Assembly (NCBI RefSeq): GCF_014636775.1
Contig: NZ_BMEQ01000018.1
Span: 1-64,000, forward strand
Source of the DNA: Kocuria dechangensis
Lineage (GTDB): Bacteria > Actinomycetota > Actinomycetes > Actinomycetales > Micrococcaceae
Length of the DNA: 64,000 nucleotides
Direction: 5' to 3'
Below, in pieces: positions 23,038-32,268 of the stretch. The translations under genes and the position numbers were made by a program. Position 1 is the first letter of the stretch; each line of letters begins with the position of its first letter. The notes beneath the pieces are model-generated. The model worked only from the letters and a program-made list of their open reading frames with translations, did not search any database and was not told the origin of the DNA.

Positions 23038-24105
23038 ATGGGCGAGCAGGCGCGGCGGCACGGGGAGTTCAAGGTGCTCGGCGGCAAGCTCGTGGTCGCG
23101 GACCTGAGCGTGGTCGACGGCCGGCTGGCCGAGGTCTCGATCAACGGCGACTTCTTCCTGGAGCCGGACGAGGCGCTCGACGACATCAACGCCGCCCTCA
23201 CCGGCCTGAGCGAGGACGCGTCTCAGGCGGAGATCGTCGCGGCCGTCAACGCCGCGCTGGACCCCGGCACCGTGCTCTTCGGCTTCTCCGCGGAGTCGGT
23301 CGCCACGGCGGTCCGACGGGCCCTGGCGAAGGCCACCACCTGGAGCGACCACGAGTGGGAGGTCATCCCGCCGGTGGTCCGCCCCACCCTGGAGAACCTG
23401 GCCCTCGACGAGGTGCTCGCCCGGGAGGTCGGCGCCGGCCGGCGCCGACCCGCCCTGCGGCTGTGGGACTGGGAGGAGCCGTCCGTGGTGATCGGCTCGT
23501 TCCAGTCGCTGCGCAACGAGGTGGACCCCGCCGGCGCGCAGCGGCACGGGATCTCGGTGGTCCGCCGCGTCTCGGGCGGCGGCGCCATGTTCATGGAGGC
23601 CGGCAACTGCATCACCTACTCGCTGTACCTGCCGCAGACGCTGGTGGACGGGCTCAGCTTCGAGGAGTCCTACCCGTTCCTGGACCAGTGGGTGATGCAG
23701 GCCTTCCAGGAGATGGGTCTGCAGGCGTTCTACGTCCCGCTCAACGACATCGCCACCGAGCACGGCAAGATCGGCGGCGCGGCGCAGAAGCGCTTCGCCG
23801 GCGGCGGCATGGTCCACCACGTGACCATGAGCTACGACATCGACGCGGAGAAGATGACCGAGGTCCTGCGGATCGGCAAGGAGAAGCTCTCCGACAAGGG
23901 CCACCGCTCGGCCAAGAAGCGCGTGGACCCGCTGCGCCGCCAGACCGGCATGCCGCGGGCCGACGTCGTCGACAAGCTCCTGGAGGTCTTCACCGGGCGC
24001 TACGACGCCCTCGAGGGGTCGGTGGGCGAGCACGAGCTCGCCGCGGCCCGCCGGCTCGTGGAGACCAAGTTCGGCACCCCGGAGTGGATCGCCCGCGTGC
24101 CCTGA
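23038..24105 (+). CDS. lplA: lipoate-protein ligase A family protein with an N-terminal accessory domain
   Basis: The enzyme attaches lipoate (or octanoate) to dehydrogenase E2 and GcvH proteins. Residues about 110-330 form the ligase domain: LRLWDWEEPSVVIGSFQ, the RRVSGGGAMFM loop equivalent to the RRxSGGG motif, NDIATEHGKIGGAAQKR with the catalytic Lys, and GGGMVHHVTMSYDID. Residues about 8-90 (GEFKVLGGKLVVADLSVVDG, EVSINGDFF) match the small accessory domain that in E. coli LplA lies at the C-terminus and in archaea is a separate LplB, so the domain order is swapped. The length of 355 is normal for such actinobacterial forms. The gene is 59 bases after the GH79 gene. A biotin-ligase-like role is less likely. 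Confidence 0.82.
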   Translation: MGEQARRHGEFKVLGGKLVVADLSVVDGRLAEVSINGDFFLEPDEALDDINAALTGLSEDASQAEIVAAVNAALDPGTVLFGFSAESVATAVRRALAKATTWSDHEWEVIPPVVRPTLENLALDEVLAREVGAGRRRPALRLWDWEEPSVVIGSFQSLRNEVDPAGAQRHGISVVRRVSGGGAMFMEAGNCITYSLYLPQTLVDGLSFEESYPFLDQWVMQAFQEMGLQAFYVPLNDIATEHGKIGGAAQKRFAGGGMVHHVTMSYDIDAEKMTEVLRIGKEKLSDKGHRSAKKRVDPLRRQTGMPRADVVDKLLEVFTGRYDALEGSVGEHELAAARRLVETKFGTPEWIARVP

Positions 24106-24152
24106 CCAGGCCCGTCACGGCTGTTCTCAGCATGCGTTGAGCTGTGGCGACG

Positions 24153-24158
24153 TAGGAT
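24153..24158 (+). promoter_or_regulatory. candidate -10 box for the LCP gene
   Basis: TAGGAT in the context GACGTAGGATG lies about 70 bases before the LCP start. The same 11 bases occur at 45814-45824 before the small lipoprotein gene, so the two promoters may share a sigma factor or activator. Confidence 0.35.
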
Positions 24159-24229
24159 GTCCCGCAGTGATCCCCGTCCGAGGGCGGGCCGGGATCGTGA
24201 CCCCCGCCGCCCCCGACCCCGGAGCACCC

Positions 24230-25276
24230 ATGTCATTCGACGACCGCGACCAGACCGCCACCGCCTACGGAGCCGTCCCCCCGGCCCGGCGGAAGCGGCA
24301 CACCACCCGCAACGTGCTGCTGACCTTCCTGGCGCTCGTGCTGGTCGCGGCCCTCATCGTGGGGTTCTACGTGTGGAACCTCGGCCGGACGTTCGACGAC
24401 CGGAAGCAGACCATGGAGAGCGCCTTCCCCGAGGAGTCGACCCGCCCGGCGGTGGACTCGGCGCAGGACCGCGGCACCAACGTCCTGCTCCTGGGCGCCG
24501 ACGAGCGCCCCGAGGGCCAGGAGGACGCCGGCGTGGAGGGGGAGCGGGCGGACTCGATCATGCTCGTCCACGTCCCCGAGGACGGCGGCGAGGTGTACGT
24601 GATGTCCATCATGCGCGACACCTGGGTGGAGATCCCCGGCGTGGGCGAGGCGAAGGTCAACCAGGCGCTCGACATCGGCGGCATGCCGCTGATGGTCCGG
24701 ACGGTCGAGGAGCTGTTCGGGCTGCGCGTGGACCAGGTGGCCTCGGTGGACTTCGCCGGCTTCCAGGGCCTCACCGACGCCCTGGGCGGCGTCACCATCG
24801 ACGTCCCGCAGGACTTCGTCTCCCACGACGGCGTGGCCTTCGAGCAGGGCCCGCAGCTCATGGACGGGGAGACCGCCCTGGAGTTCGTGCGCGAGCGCTA
24901 CGCCTTCGCCGACGGCGACTACCAGCGGGTGGCGAACCAGCGCGCCTACGTCAAGGCCGTGATGGACAAGACCCTCAACCGGGAGACGCTGACCAACCCC
25001 GCCCGGATCCAGGACGTCGTGACGCAGTTCTCGCCCTACCTCGAGGTCAGCGACGGCCTCGACGCCGGCTGGATCGCCGGAGTGACCCCCGATCTGGTCG
25101 GCGTATCCTCCGAGAACATCCAGATGTTCACCGTTCCGAACCAGGGTGTGGGCTATTCGGCGGACGGCCAGTCGATCGTAGTGGCCGACTACACAGCAAT
25201 GGAAGAGATCGGCGAGGCCATTTCGGGGGACACTCTCAGCGAATATGTTGCTAACCTGAACCCAGCCGATCAGTAA
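24230..25276 (+). CDS. LytR-CpsA-Psr (LCP) cell-wall polymer ligase
   Basis: LCP enzymes move finished polymers from the lipid carrier onto peptidoglycan outside the membrane. The 348-residue protein has a cytoplasmic tail, a transmembrane helix (about 26-48, LLTFLALVLVAALIVGFYVW) and an LCP domain. The conserved Asp/Arg residues are in NVLLLGADER, ADSIMLV, SIMRDTWVEIPG, KVNQAL and FVRERYAFADGDYQRVANQR. The ATG at 24230 follows GGAG at the right distance. Codon choice at the 3' end (about 25100-25276) is less GC-rich than elsewhere. The gene opens the polysaccharide locus, so it probably anchors that polymer. Confidence 0.9.
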   Translation: MSFDDRDQTATAYGAVPPARRKRHTTRNVLLTFLALVLVAALIVGFYVWNLGRTFDDRKQTMESAFPEESTRPAVDSAQDRGTNVLLLGADERPEGQEDAGVEGERADSIMLVHVPEDGGEVYVMSIMRDTWVEIPGVGEAKVNQALDIGGMPLMVRTVEELFGLRVDQVASVDFAGFQGLTDALGGVTIDVPQDFVSHDGVAFEQGPQLMDGETALEFVRERYAFADGDYQRVANQRAYVKAVMDKTLNRETLTNPARIQDVVTQFSPYLEVSDGLDAGWIAGVTPDLVGVSSENIQMFTVPNQGVGYSADGQSIVVADYTAMEEIGEAISGDTLSEYVANLNPADQ

Positions 25277-25384
25277 TTCGCCCTCGCACACACCCCCTCG
25301 GTGCGCTGGGCGGCGTGAACCCCCACCCCCCAGCTCGCCCCTTGATCGGCTGGGACGGGCGCCTCTTGACCCCCGCGAGAGCCC

Positions 25385-26704
25385 ATGCAGCCCACCCCCC
25401 GTCCACTCCGCCTGCTCGTGCTCACCCACTCGTACTGGCCCGAGCACTCACCGCCCCAGCGCCGCTGGTCGTCGCTGACCCGTTATCTCCGTCACACCGG
25501 CTGGGACGTCTCCTTCCTGGCACCCGTGCCGCGGTTCCGGGGCACCGAGCCCGGCACCGACACCACCGGCCACGGCCGGCCCACGTGCACCGGGCCGGTC
25601 GGCGAGACCATCCACCGGGTGCCGTTCCTCAGCGCCCGGCACAACCGCGGCTGGAAGCTGGCGGACCAGATGTTCACCGCCGCGGCGTCCGCCGTGCGCG
25701 GGATGGGCACGGGGGAGCACGACCTCGTGCTCGTCACGGCCCCGTCGCTGCCGCTCCTGGCCTCCGGCTGGGCGCTGGCCCGGGCCAAGAAGGTCCCGTT
25801 CGTGGTCGAGATGCGCGACGCCTGGCCGAACCTCGCCGAGGACGCGAACCTCGTCCGCGGCGGCGGCAAGAGCATGATCAACCAGGTGGTCGAGTTCGTG
25901 CAGAACCACGCCGACCTGGTGGTCACCGTGACGGAGGGCTTCGCCGAGACCCTGCGGGAGCGCGGCGTGCGCAACGTCGTGACGATCCGCAACGGCGTCA
26001 TCCTCGCCCGGACCCCGCGCCTGCTGCCCCCGCCGGTGGAGCGCGAGCGGCTGGAGGTGCTCTACCTCGGCAACCACGGGGAGAGCCAGTCCCTGGAGCG
26101 GCTCGTGGAGGCCGCCGCCCTCGTGGGGGACAGGATGCGCCTGACGCTGGTGGGCCAGGGCAGCCGCAAGCCCGCCCTCGAGGCCCTCGCGGCTCGCCTG
26201 CGCGCCCCCGTCCGGTTCCTGCCGCCGGAGTACGGCTCAGCCGTCTTCGAGCGCTACGCCGAGGCGGACAGCGTGGTGATCTCCCTGCGGGACGACTGGA
26301 AGTCCTTCGAGGACACCATCCCGTCCAAGACCTACGAGGTGCTCTCGGTCGGCCGGCACATCACCGCCATCGTCCGCGGCGAGGCGGCCCGCGTGCTCGC
26401 CGACGCCGGGGAGGGCAGCGTGGTGGGCAGCCGCCCGGAGGAGATCGCCGCGCTGTGGCAGGGGCTGATCGCCGACCGCTCCCGGCTGCGCCAGCGCTCG
26501 ACCGGGCGCGCCTGGGTGGCCGCGAACGCGGACTACCGGGACCTCGCCGCGAGCTACGACGCCGTCCTGCGCACGCTGCTGCCCGGCATCGCCGTCCCGG
26601 TCCGCGAGGAGCTGGAGCTCGCCGAGCTGGAGTTCGCGGACCTGGAGGTCGCCGGGGTGCGGCGCGCCCGGGCCGCGGCGAGGGTCAAGCACCATGCTGC
26701 GTGA
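25385..26704 (+). CDS. GT4-family glycosyltransferase
   Basis: The 439-residue protein has a GT-B fold. The N-domain motif is LRLLVLTHSYWPEHSPPQRR, typical of WbuB-like enzymes, followed by DLVLVTAPSLPLLASGWALA and VVEMRDAWPN. The nucleotide-sugar domain includes IRNGV, LEVLYLGNHGESQSLERLVEAA, LVGQGSRK and PSKTYEVLSVGRHI. No transmembrane helix is visible, so it acts on the cytoplasmic face of the membrane. The C-terminus is long and acidic, then basic. It overlaps the next glycosyltransferase gene by 11 bases, which points to one mRNA. Donor and acceptor sugars cannot be assigned. Confidence 0.85.
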   Translation: MQPTPRPLRLLVLTHSYWPEHSPPQRRWSSLTRYLRHTGWDVSFLAPVPRFRGTEPGTDTTGHGRPTCTGPVGETIHRVPFLSARHNRGWKLADQMFTAAASAVRGMGTGEHDLVLVTAPSLPLLASGWALARAKKVPFVVEMRDAWPNLAEDANLVRGGGKSMINQVVEFVQNHADLVVTVTEGFAETLRERGVRNVVTIRNGVILARTPRLLPPPVERERLEVLYLGNHGESQSLERLVEAAALVGDRMRLTLVGQGSRKPALEALAARLRAPVRFLPPEYGSAVFERYAEADSVVISLRDDWKSFEDTIPSKTYEVLSVGRHITAIVRGEAARVLADAGEGSVVGSRPEEIAALWQGLIADRSRLRQRSTGRAWVAANADYRDLAASYDAVLRTLLPGIAVPVREELELAELEFADLEVAGVRRARAAARVKHHAA

Positions 26705-28541
26705 ACGGGAGGCCCGTCCGGCCCGCACCACGGGCCGGGCCGGGCGCTCGTACCGCCAGCTGGGCGCCAACCTCGCGGTGACGGCCTCCACGGTGGCCGA
26801 GCACCTCGGCGACGACCCGGTGGTGTTCTGGTCCCAGGTCTCCCGCCGGCTCCCGTCCCGCGCCGTCCGCCCCGCGGCCCGGGCGCTGACCGGAGGCGAG
26901 GCCACCTGGCCGGCCGCCGGCGCCGCCGCCGCCCACGTCCTCGGCCGCCGGTCCGAGGCGGAGGACGCCCTGGCCCGCGGCGAGGCCGGGGACTTCGACC
27001 CGCAGACCACGCGCCGGCTCGCCGACGTCGCCCTGGGCATGGGGCAGGTGGAGCAGGCCGACCGCCTGCTCGAACAGGTCCCCGCCGGCACCCGCGGCCG
27101 CGCCGGGACGGAGGCGCGCCGGCACTGGCACCTGGGCCGGATGACCGAGGCCGTGGAGTGCCTGCGCCGTGCGGTGACCGCCGGACATGCCACGCCGGGG
27201 GAGCGGCGCCAGCTGCGGCGCCTCGAGGACGAGCTGGAGCTCTTCTCCGGCTGGACCCCCGACCTCCCGCCCGTGGCCGGCTACCGCCCCGAGCCCACCT
27301 CCGTGCTGCACGTGCTGACCAACTCCCTGCCGCACACCCAGAGCGGCTACGCCCAGCGCACCCACTCCCTGCTCACCGCCACCGCCGCCCGGGGCTGGGA
27401 CGTGCACGCCGTGACCCGCCCGGGCTACCCCGTGCAGGTCGGCAAGCTCGGCGCCCGCGCCCTCGACGTCGTCGACGGCATCCCGTACCACCGCATCCTC
27501 CCGGCCCGGCTGGCCCGCACGGCCACCGGCCGGCTCCAGCAGGAGGCCGAGGCCGTGCTGGACCTCGCCCTGCGCACCCGGCCCGCCGTGCTGCACACCA
27601 CCACCCACTTCGTGAACGCCGTGGTGACCCGGGCCGTCGCCGAGGTGCTCGGCATCCCGTGGGTCTACGAGGTCCGCGGCCAGCTCGCCGACACCTGGGC
27701 GGGCAGCCGCCCCGCCGAGGCCGCCGAGAGCGAGCGCTACCGCCTCTTCACCGCTCGGGAGGCCGAGGCCATGGCGGCCGCCGACGACGTCGTGACCCTC
27801 GGCGCGGCCATGAGCCGCCGCGTCCGCGAGCTCACCCGGGGGCTGCCCTCCGGTCCCGTGCCGTCCCGCCAGGCGCCCAACGCCGTCGGCGGGGCCTACC
27901 TCGAGGAGCCCCTCCCCGTCGCCGAGGCCCGGCGCGCCGTGGGGCTGCCGCAGAACGCCCGGATCCTGGGCACCGTCACGAGCGTCGTGGACTACGAGGG
28001 CCTCGACGACCTGCTGCGCGCCGCTGCGCGGATGGCTCCGAACGTGGCCGATCTGCTCGTGGTGATCGTCGGCGACGGCGCCGCCCGCCCGGGCCTGGAG
28101 ACCCTCGCCGGCGAGCTCGGCATCGCGCATCGCGTCCGCTTCACCGGCCGGGTGCCGCGCGAGCAGGCCGTGCTCTACCACCAGGCCTTCGACGTCTTCG
28201 TGGTCCCGCGCAAGGACCGGACCGTGACCCGCGCCGTGACGCCGCTGAAGCCGGTCGAGGCGCTGGCCACCGGCACCCCCGTCGTCGCCAGCCGGCTGCC
28301 CGCTCTGGCGGAGCTCGTCGCGGACGGGATCACCGGGATGCTCGTGCCCCCGGAGGACCCCGAGACGCTCGCCACAGTCCTGCAGATGATGCTCGAGTGC
28401 CCCGCGGTGCGGCAGTGCCTGGGGGCCGAGGGGCGGCATCGTGTCCTGTCACGGCGCACATGGGACGTCGTGGCGCGCGGTACGGTGGACACTTACGAAT
28501 TCCTGACCCGACGAGAACATCCCCAGGAGGCCAGCGCGTGA
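26694..28541 (+). CDS. GT4 glycosyltransferase with an N-terminal helical repeat region
   Basis: Residues about 1-190 are helical and Ala-rich and look like TPR-type repeats (AADVALGMGQVEQADRLLEQV, RRHWHLGRMTEAVECLRRAV). Residues about 200-600 form a GT-B enzyme of family GT4: VLHVLTNSLPHTQSGYAQRTHSL, VRPAVLHTTTHFVNA, PWVYEVRGQLADTW, then VGDGAARPGLETLAGELGI, VRFTGRVPREQ and VTPLKPVEALATGTPVVAS. The N-domain resembles that of the large enzyme at 33687 (SNGYSVRTQGIV) and the one at 47286. The stop overlaps the permease start as GTGA. The helical part may hold it in a complex with other locus proteins (inference). Confidence 0.85.
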   Translation: MLREREARPARTTGRAGRSYRQLGANLAVTASTVAEHLGDDPVVFWSQVSRRLPSRAVRPAARALTGGEATWPAAGAAAAHVLGRRSEAEDALARGEAGDFDPQTTRRLADVALGMGQVEQADRLLEQVPAGTRGRAGTEARRHWHLGRMTEAVECLRRAVTAGHATPGERRQLRRLEDELELFSGWTPDLPPVAGYRPEPTSVLHVLTNSLPHTQSGYAQRTHSLLTATAARGWDVHAVTRPGYPVQVGKLGARALDVVDGIPYHRILPARLARTATGRLQQEAEAVLDLALRTRPAVLHTTTHFVNAVVTRAVAEVLGIPWVYEVRGQLADTWAGSRPAEAAESERYRLFTAREAEAMAAADDVVTLGAAMSRRVRELTRGLPSGPVPSRQAPNAVGGAYLEEPLPVAEARRAVGLPQNARILGTVTSVVDYEGLDDLLRAAARMAPNVADLLVVIVGDGAARPGLETLAGELGIAHRVRFTGRVPREQAVLYHQAFDVFVVPRKDRTVTRAVTPLKPVEALATGTPVVASRLPALAELVADGITGMLVPPEDPETLATVLQMMLECPAVRQCLGAEGRHRVLSRRTWDVVARGTVDTYEFLTRREHPQEASA

Positions 28542-29443
28542 TCGTGCGCCAGACGCCGGAGCGAGCGGAATGGTTCAGCTCCGGGCCCCCGCCCCGCACG
28601 GTCGTGTTCGACTCCTCGAGGCTGCAGGCGGTGGGCACCCGCCCCCCGCTGACCGAGTACCTGGTCCAGCTCTGGGGCAGCCGGCACTTCGTCCTCTACG
28701 ACGCCCGGGTGCGGCTGTCCGTCAGCCAGGAGCACACGATGCTCGGCAAGGCGTGGCTGGTGCTCAACCCGGCGCTGCTGGGCCTGACCTTCCTGCTGAT
28801 CTTCGGCCTGCTGCTGGGGACGCGGGACGGCGTGGAGAACTTCATCGCGTTCCTGCTCGTCGGCATCATGATGTTCACCTACTCCTCCCGCGCGATCGTG
28901 GCGGGGGCGCGGTCCATGGCCTCCGGCCGGGCCCTCATCCGGGGCTTCAGCTTCCCGCGGGCGGCGCTGCCGCTGTCGATCAACGTGCGGGACCTCATGA
29001 GCCAGGGCTTCGTGCTCGTGGCCATGATCGTGATGGTGCTCGCCATCCCGCCGCTGGAGCCCATCAGCTGGCGCTGGCTGCTGCTGATCCCCATCGTGGC
29101 GCTGCAGACGATCTTCAACTGGGGCTTCGGCATGCTCATGGCGCCCCTGGTGCACCGGATCCCGGACGTGGGCAACCTCCTGTCCTTCGCCATGCGGATC
29201 TGGATGTACTCCTCCGGGATCTTCTACGACCCCTCCCGCTTCGTCACCGACGAGCGCTGGATGCTCCTGTTCGAGGCGAACCCGCTGTACCAGGTGCTCT
29301 CCATGTCCCGCGACTGCCTGATCTACGGGATCACCCCCGAGTGGTGGCAGTGGACGGTCCTGGTGGTCGCGGCCTTCGGCACCTGGCTGCTGGGCCTGTG
29401 GGTGTTCTGGCGCAACGAGGAGAGCTACGCCAATGAGCGCTGA
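28538..29443 (+). CDS. Wzm/TagG-type polysaccharide ABC exporter, permease
   Basis: The 301-residue membrane protein carries the ABC-2 permease pattern of polysaccharide exporters: an amphipathic N-terminal segment, VRLSVSQEHTMLGKAWLVLNPALLGLTF and six hydrophobic segments, with SSGIFYDPSRF and NPLYQVLSMSRDCL in the periplasmic gate region. It would form a channel with the adjoining ATPase and move lipid-linked polymer to the outer face of the membrane. The start is the GTG at 28538, with CCCAGGAGG six bases upstream; it overlaps the preceding stop by GTGA and the ATPase gene by 11 bases. The fixed gene order permease-ATPase supports co-translation. Confidence 0.9.
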   Translation: MIVRQTPERAEWFSSGPPPRTVVFDSSRLQAVGTRPPLTEYLVQLWGSRHFVLYDARVRLSVSQEHTMLGKAWLVLNPALLGLTFLLIFGLLLGTRDGVENFIAFLLVGIMMFTYSSRAIVAGARSMASGRALIRGFSFPRAALPLSINVRDLMSQGFVLVAMIVMVLAIPPLEPISWRWLLLIPIVALQTIFNWGFGMLMAPLVHRIPDVGNLLSFAMRIWMYSSGIFYDPSRFVTDERWMLLFEANPLYQVLSMSRDCLIYGITPEWWQWTVLVVAAFGTWLLGLWVFWRNEESYANER

Positions 29444-30353
29444 GCCCCGCACCGCACCGTCCGGCCGCCGCCGGGCGACCGTGCGCAACCCCGCTGTCGT
29501 CGTCGACGACGTGACCGTGGTCTACACCGTCACGAGCACCGGCGGCGGGGACGAGGTCCCCGTCTCCGCGCCGGTCCGCCTGGCCCGCCGGGCGCTGGGC
29601 CGGCCGCCCATCGTGCGCAACCAGGCCCTCACGAACATCACCCTGGCCGTGGAGGAGGGGGAGTCGGTCGGCTTCATCGGCCGCAACGGCTCCGGCAAGT
29701 CGACGCTCATGAACGTGATCTCCGGCCAGCTCAACCCCACCTCCGGCCGGGTCTACGCCGCGGACGTCCCCGCCAAGCTCGGGGTCAACGTGTCGCTGGT
29801 GCCCGCCCTGTCCGGGGAGCGCAACATGCGCCTGGGCTGCCTGGCCCAGGGCATGACGCCCGCCGAGGTCGACGCGAAGATGGACGAGCTGATCCACATC
29901 GCCGCGCTGGACAAGGCCATCCACTGGCCCATGAAGGCCTACTCCTCCGGCATGGCCGCCCGCCTGCGCTTCGCGGTGGCCACGGCCACCGACCCCCACA
30001 TCCTCATCCTCGACGAGGCCCTGGGCACGGGCGACGCCCAGTTCCAGGACCGCGGCAAGGCCCGGATGCAGGAGATCCGGGAGCAGGCCGGCTGCATCCT
30101 CTTCGTCTCCCACTCGATGGCCGAGGTGCGGACCATGTGCTCCCGCGTCGTGTGGATCGACGAGGGCGAGCTGGTCATGGACGGCGATCCCGGCGACGTG
30201 ATCGCGGTCTACGAGCGCTTCATGAAGGATCTGGCCGCCGGCAACAACAAGAGCGCCCTGGCGATGCGCGACGAGGCGAGGGAGGCCCTGGTGCGCACCG
30301 TCGTGGCGGACCTTGGCCCCTCGGCGGCCCAGCCGGGAGGCACCGCGGCATGA
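29433..30353 (+). CDS. Wzt/TagH-type polysaccharide ABC exporter, ATPase
   Basis: The 306-residue ATPase has Walker A IGRNGSGKST, the insert RLGCLAQGMTP typical of polysaccharide exporters, the signature YSSGMAARLRFA, Walker B ILILDEALGTGD and the switch His in VSHSMAEV. An N-terminal extension of about 60 residues precedes Walker A. The C-terminal carbohydrate-binding domain found in long Wzt proteins is missing, so export need not depend on a terminal cap of the glycan. The stop overlaps the next gene as ATGA. It powers the Wzm-type permease encoded just before it. Confidence 0.92.
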   Translation: MSAEPRTAPSGRRRATVRNPAVVVDDVTVVYTVTSTGGGDEVPVSAPVRLARRALGRPPIVRNQALTNITLAVEEGESVGFIGRNGSGKSTLMNVISGQLNPTSGRVYAADVPAKLGVNVSLVPALSGERNMRLGCLAQGMTPAEVDAKMDELIHIAALDKAIHWPMKAYSSGMAARLRFAVATATDPHILILDEALGTGDAQFQDRGKARMQEIREQAGCILFVSHSMAEVRTMCSRVVWIDEGELVMDGDPGDVIAVYERFMKDLAAGNNKSALAMRDEAREALVRTVVADLGPSAAQPGGTAA

Positions 30354-32233
30354 GCGTGACCGACCAGGTCTTCGACGTCCGCACCGCCCTGTGGCACCTG
30401 CGCCACGGCGGCCCGTCCGCAGTCGCCAGGTACCGGCGCCGGCTGCGCGTGCCCCGCGCGATCACCGCCGCGCCCTCGCAGCAGGACAAGCAGCTCACCT
30501 TCGCCCCGGCGCAGTGGCCGGACGCCCCGCCCGTGTTCGCCGACGTCACTGCCGCCGTGATCCTCGACGACTTCTCTGCGCGCGCCCTGCGCTACGAGTG
30601 GAACCAGATCGCCTTGACCCGCGGCGGCTGGCGCGAGGAGCTGGCCGCCCAGCCCGTGGACCTGCTCTTCGTGGAGTCCGCGTGGCACGGCAACGACGAC
30701 GAGTGGCAGTACCAGCTCACCGGCGCCTCCGGGGTGAAGCAGCCGTTCAAGGACCTCCTGGCGCACTGCCGCGACCAGGGCATCCCCACGGTCTTCTGGA
30801 ACAAGGAGGACCCGCCGCACTACGACGACTTCCTCGAGTGCGCCGCCCTGTTCGACCACGTCTTCACCTCGGACGCCAACCGGGTGGAGCACTACGCCCG
30901 GGACCTCGGCCACGACCGGGTGGGCGTGCTGCCGTTCGCCGCCCAGCCCGTGGTCCACAACCCCGTCCGGCCGCAGCACGGCTTCCACGCCCGGGACGTG
31001 GCCTTCGCCGGGATGTACTTCGCCCACAAGTACCCGGAGCGGCGCGAGCAGATGGACCTGCTGCTCGGCGGCGCCCTGGACGTCAGCCCCAAGCTGGGCC
31101 GGGGTCTGGAGATCTTCTCCCGCTACCTCGGGGACGACGAGCGCTACCAGTTCCCGCACCCCCTCGACGAGCGCGTGGTGGGCTCCCTGCCCTACGACCG
31201 GATGCTCACCGCCTACAAGGCGTACAAGGTGTTCCTCAACGTCAACTCCGTGGTGGACTCGCCCAGCATGTGCGCCCGGCGGATCTTCGAGATCACCGCG
31301 TCAGGGACGCCGGTGGTCTCCACCCCCAGCGCCGCCCTCCGGAACTTCTTCCCGCCCGAGGAGCTGCCGGTCGCCCAGACCCGCGAGCACGCCGGGGACG
31401 CCGTGCGCGCCCTGGCCCGCAGCCCCGAGCTGGCCGACCGCATGGTGCACCGCGCCCAGCGCACCATCTGGGCGCAGCACACCTACACCCACCGGGTCGC
31501 CCAGGTGCTGGCCGCCGCACTCCCCGGTCCGGTCCGGGCCCCCGAGGAGCCCACCGTCTCCGTGCTGCTGTGCACCAACCGCCCCCACCAGCTGGAGCAC
31601 GCCCTGACGACCATCGCGTCCCAGGTGCGGGTGACACCGGAGGTCGTCCTGCTCTGCCACGGCTTCGACCCCGAGGCCCACGCGGTCGAGTCCCTCGTCG
31701 ACACACTCGGACTTGCATCTGTGAAGATTCTCACAGCAAACGCCGAGGTCAGCCTGGGGGAGTGCCTCAACCGGGCCGTCCGGGCCTCGACCGGGGACGT
31801 GCTGACCAAGATGGACGACGACGACTTCTACGGCCCGCACTACCTCAGCGACCAGCTGCACGCGCTGCGCTACTCCCGGGCGGACATCGTCGGCAAGCAG
31901 GCCCACTACATGTACGTGGAGTCCCGGGACGCCACGCTCCTGCGCTTCGGGCACCGCGAGCACCGCTGGACGGACTTCGTCATGGGCCCCACGATCATGG
32001 GCCGCCGCGAGGTCTTCGAGCGGATCCCCTTCGAGTCCCGCACCACCGGCGAGGACTCCGCGTTCCTCGCCGCCGCCACGGACGCGGGGTACCGGATCTA
32101 CTCCAGCGACCGGTTCAACTTCCGCCAGTACCGGGGCACCGGCGAGCACACGTGGTCCGTGAGCGACGCGGGCGTCCTGGCCAGCGGTAATGTGGTCATG
32201 TTTGGGGACAGCCTGAGCCACGTCGTCGTCTGA
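30350..32233 (+). CDS. bifunctional CgeB-like plus GT2 glycosyltransferase
   Basis: The 627-residue protein joins two glycosyltransferase modules. Residues about 60-380 are CgeB-like: FVESAWHGNDDEWQ (about 107), FWNKEDPPHYDDF (about 149), DHVFTSDAN and NVNSVVDSPSMCARRIFEI (about 296). Residues about 400-620 form a GT-A domain of family GT2 with VSVLLCTNRP, the metal-binding KMDDDDFYGPHYL (about 487) and GEDSAFLAAATDAGY. Such fusions can add two sugars or build a repeat unit in one polypeptide. The start overlaps the ATPase stop by ATGA with GGGAGG upstream. Related CgeB modules occur in the genes at 33687, 38764 and 52702. Confidence 0.85.
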   Translation: MSVTDQVFDVRTALWHLRHGGPSAVARYRRRLRVPRAITAAPSQQDKQLTFAPAQWPDAPPVFADVTAAVILDDFSARALRYEWNQIALTRGGWREELAAQPVDLLFVESAWHGNDDEWQYQLTGASGVKQPFKDLLAHCRDQGIPTVFWNKEDPPHYDDFLECAALFDHVFTSDANRVEHYARDLGHDRVGVLPFAAQPVVHNPVRPQHGFHARDVAFAGMYFAHKYPERREQMDLLLGGALDVSPKLGRGLEIFSRYLGDDERYQFPHPLDERVVGSLPYDRMLTAYKAYKVFLNVNSVVDSPSMCARRIFEITASGTPVVSTPSAALRNFFPPEELPVAQTREHAGDAVRALARSPELADRMVHRAQRTIWAQHTYTHRVAQVLAAALPGPVRAPEEPTVSVLLCTNRPHQLEHALTTIASQVRVTPEVVLLCHGFDPEAHAVESLVDTLGLASVKILTANAEVSLGECLNRAVRASTGDVLTKMDDDDFYGPHYLSDQLHALRYSRADIVGKQAHYMYVESRDATLLRFGHREHRWTDFVMGPTIMGRREVFERIPFESRTTGEDSAFLAAATDAGYRIYSSDRFNFRQYRGTGEHTWSVSDAGVLASGNVVMFGDSLSHVVV

Positions 32234-32268
32234 TCCTCCACCCCCGACCCCTACCGGAAGAGATGCAC

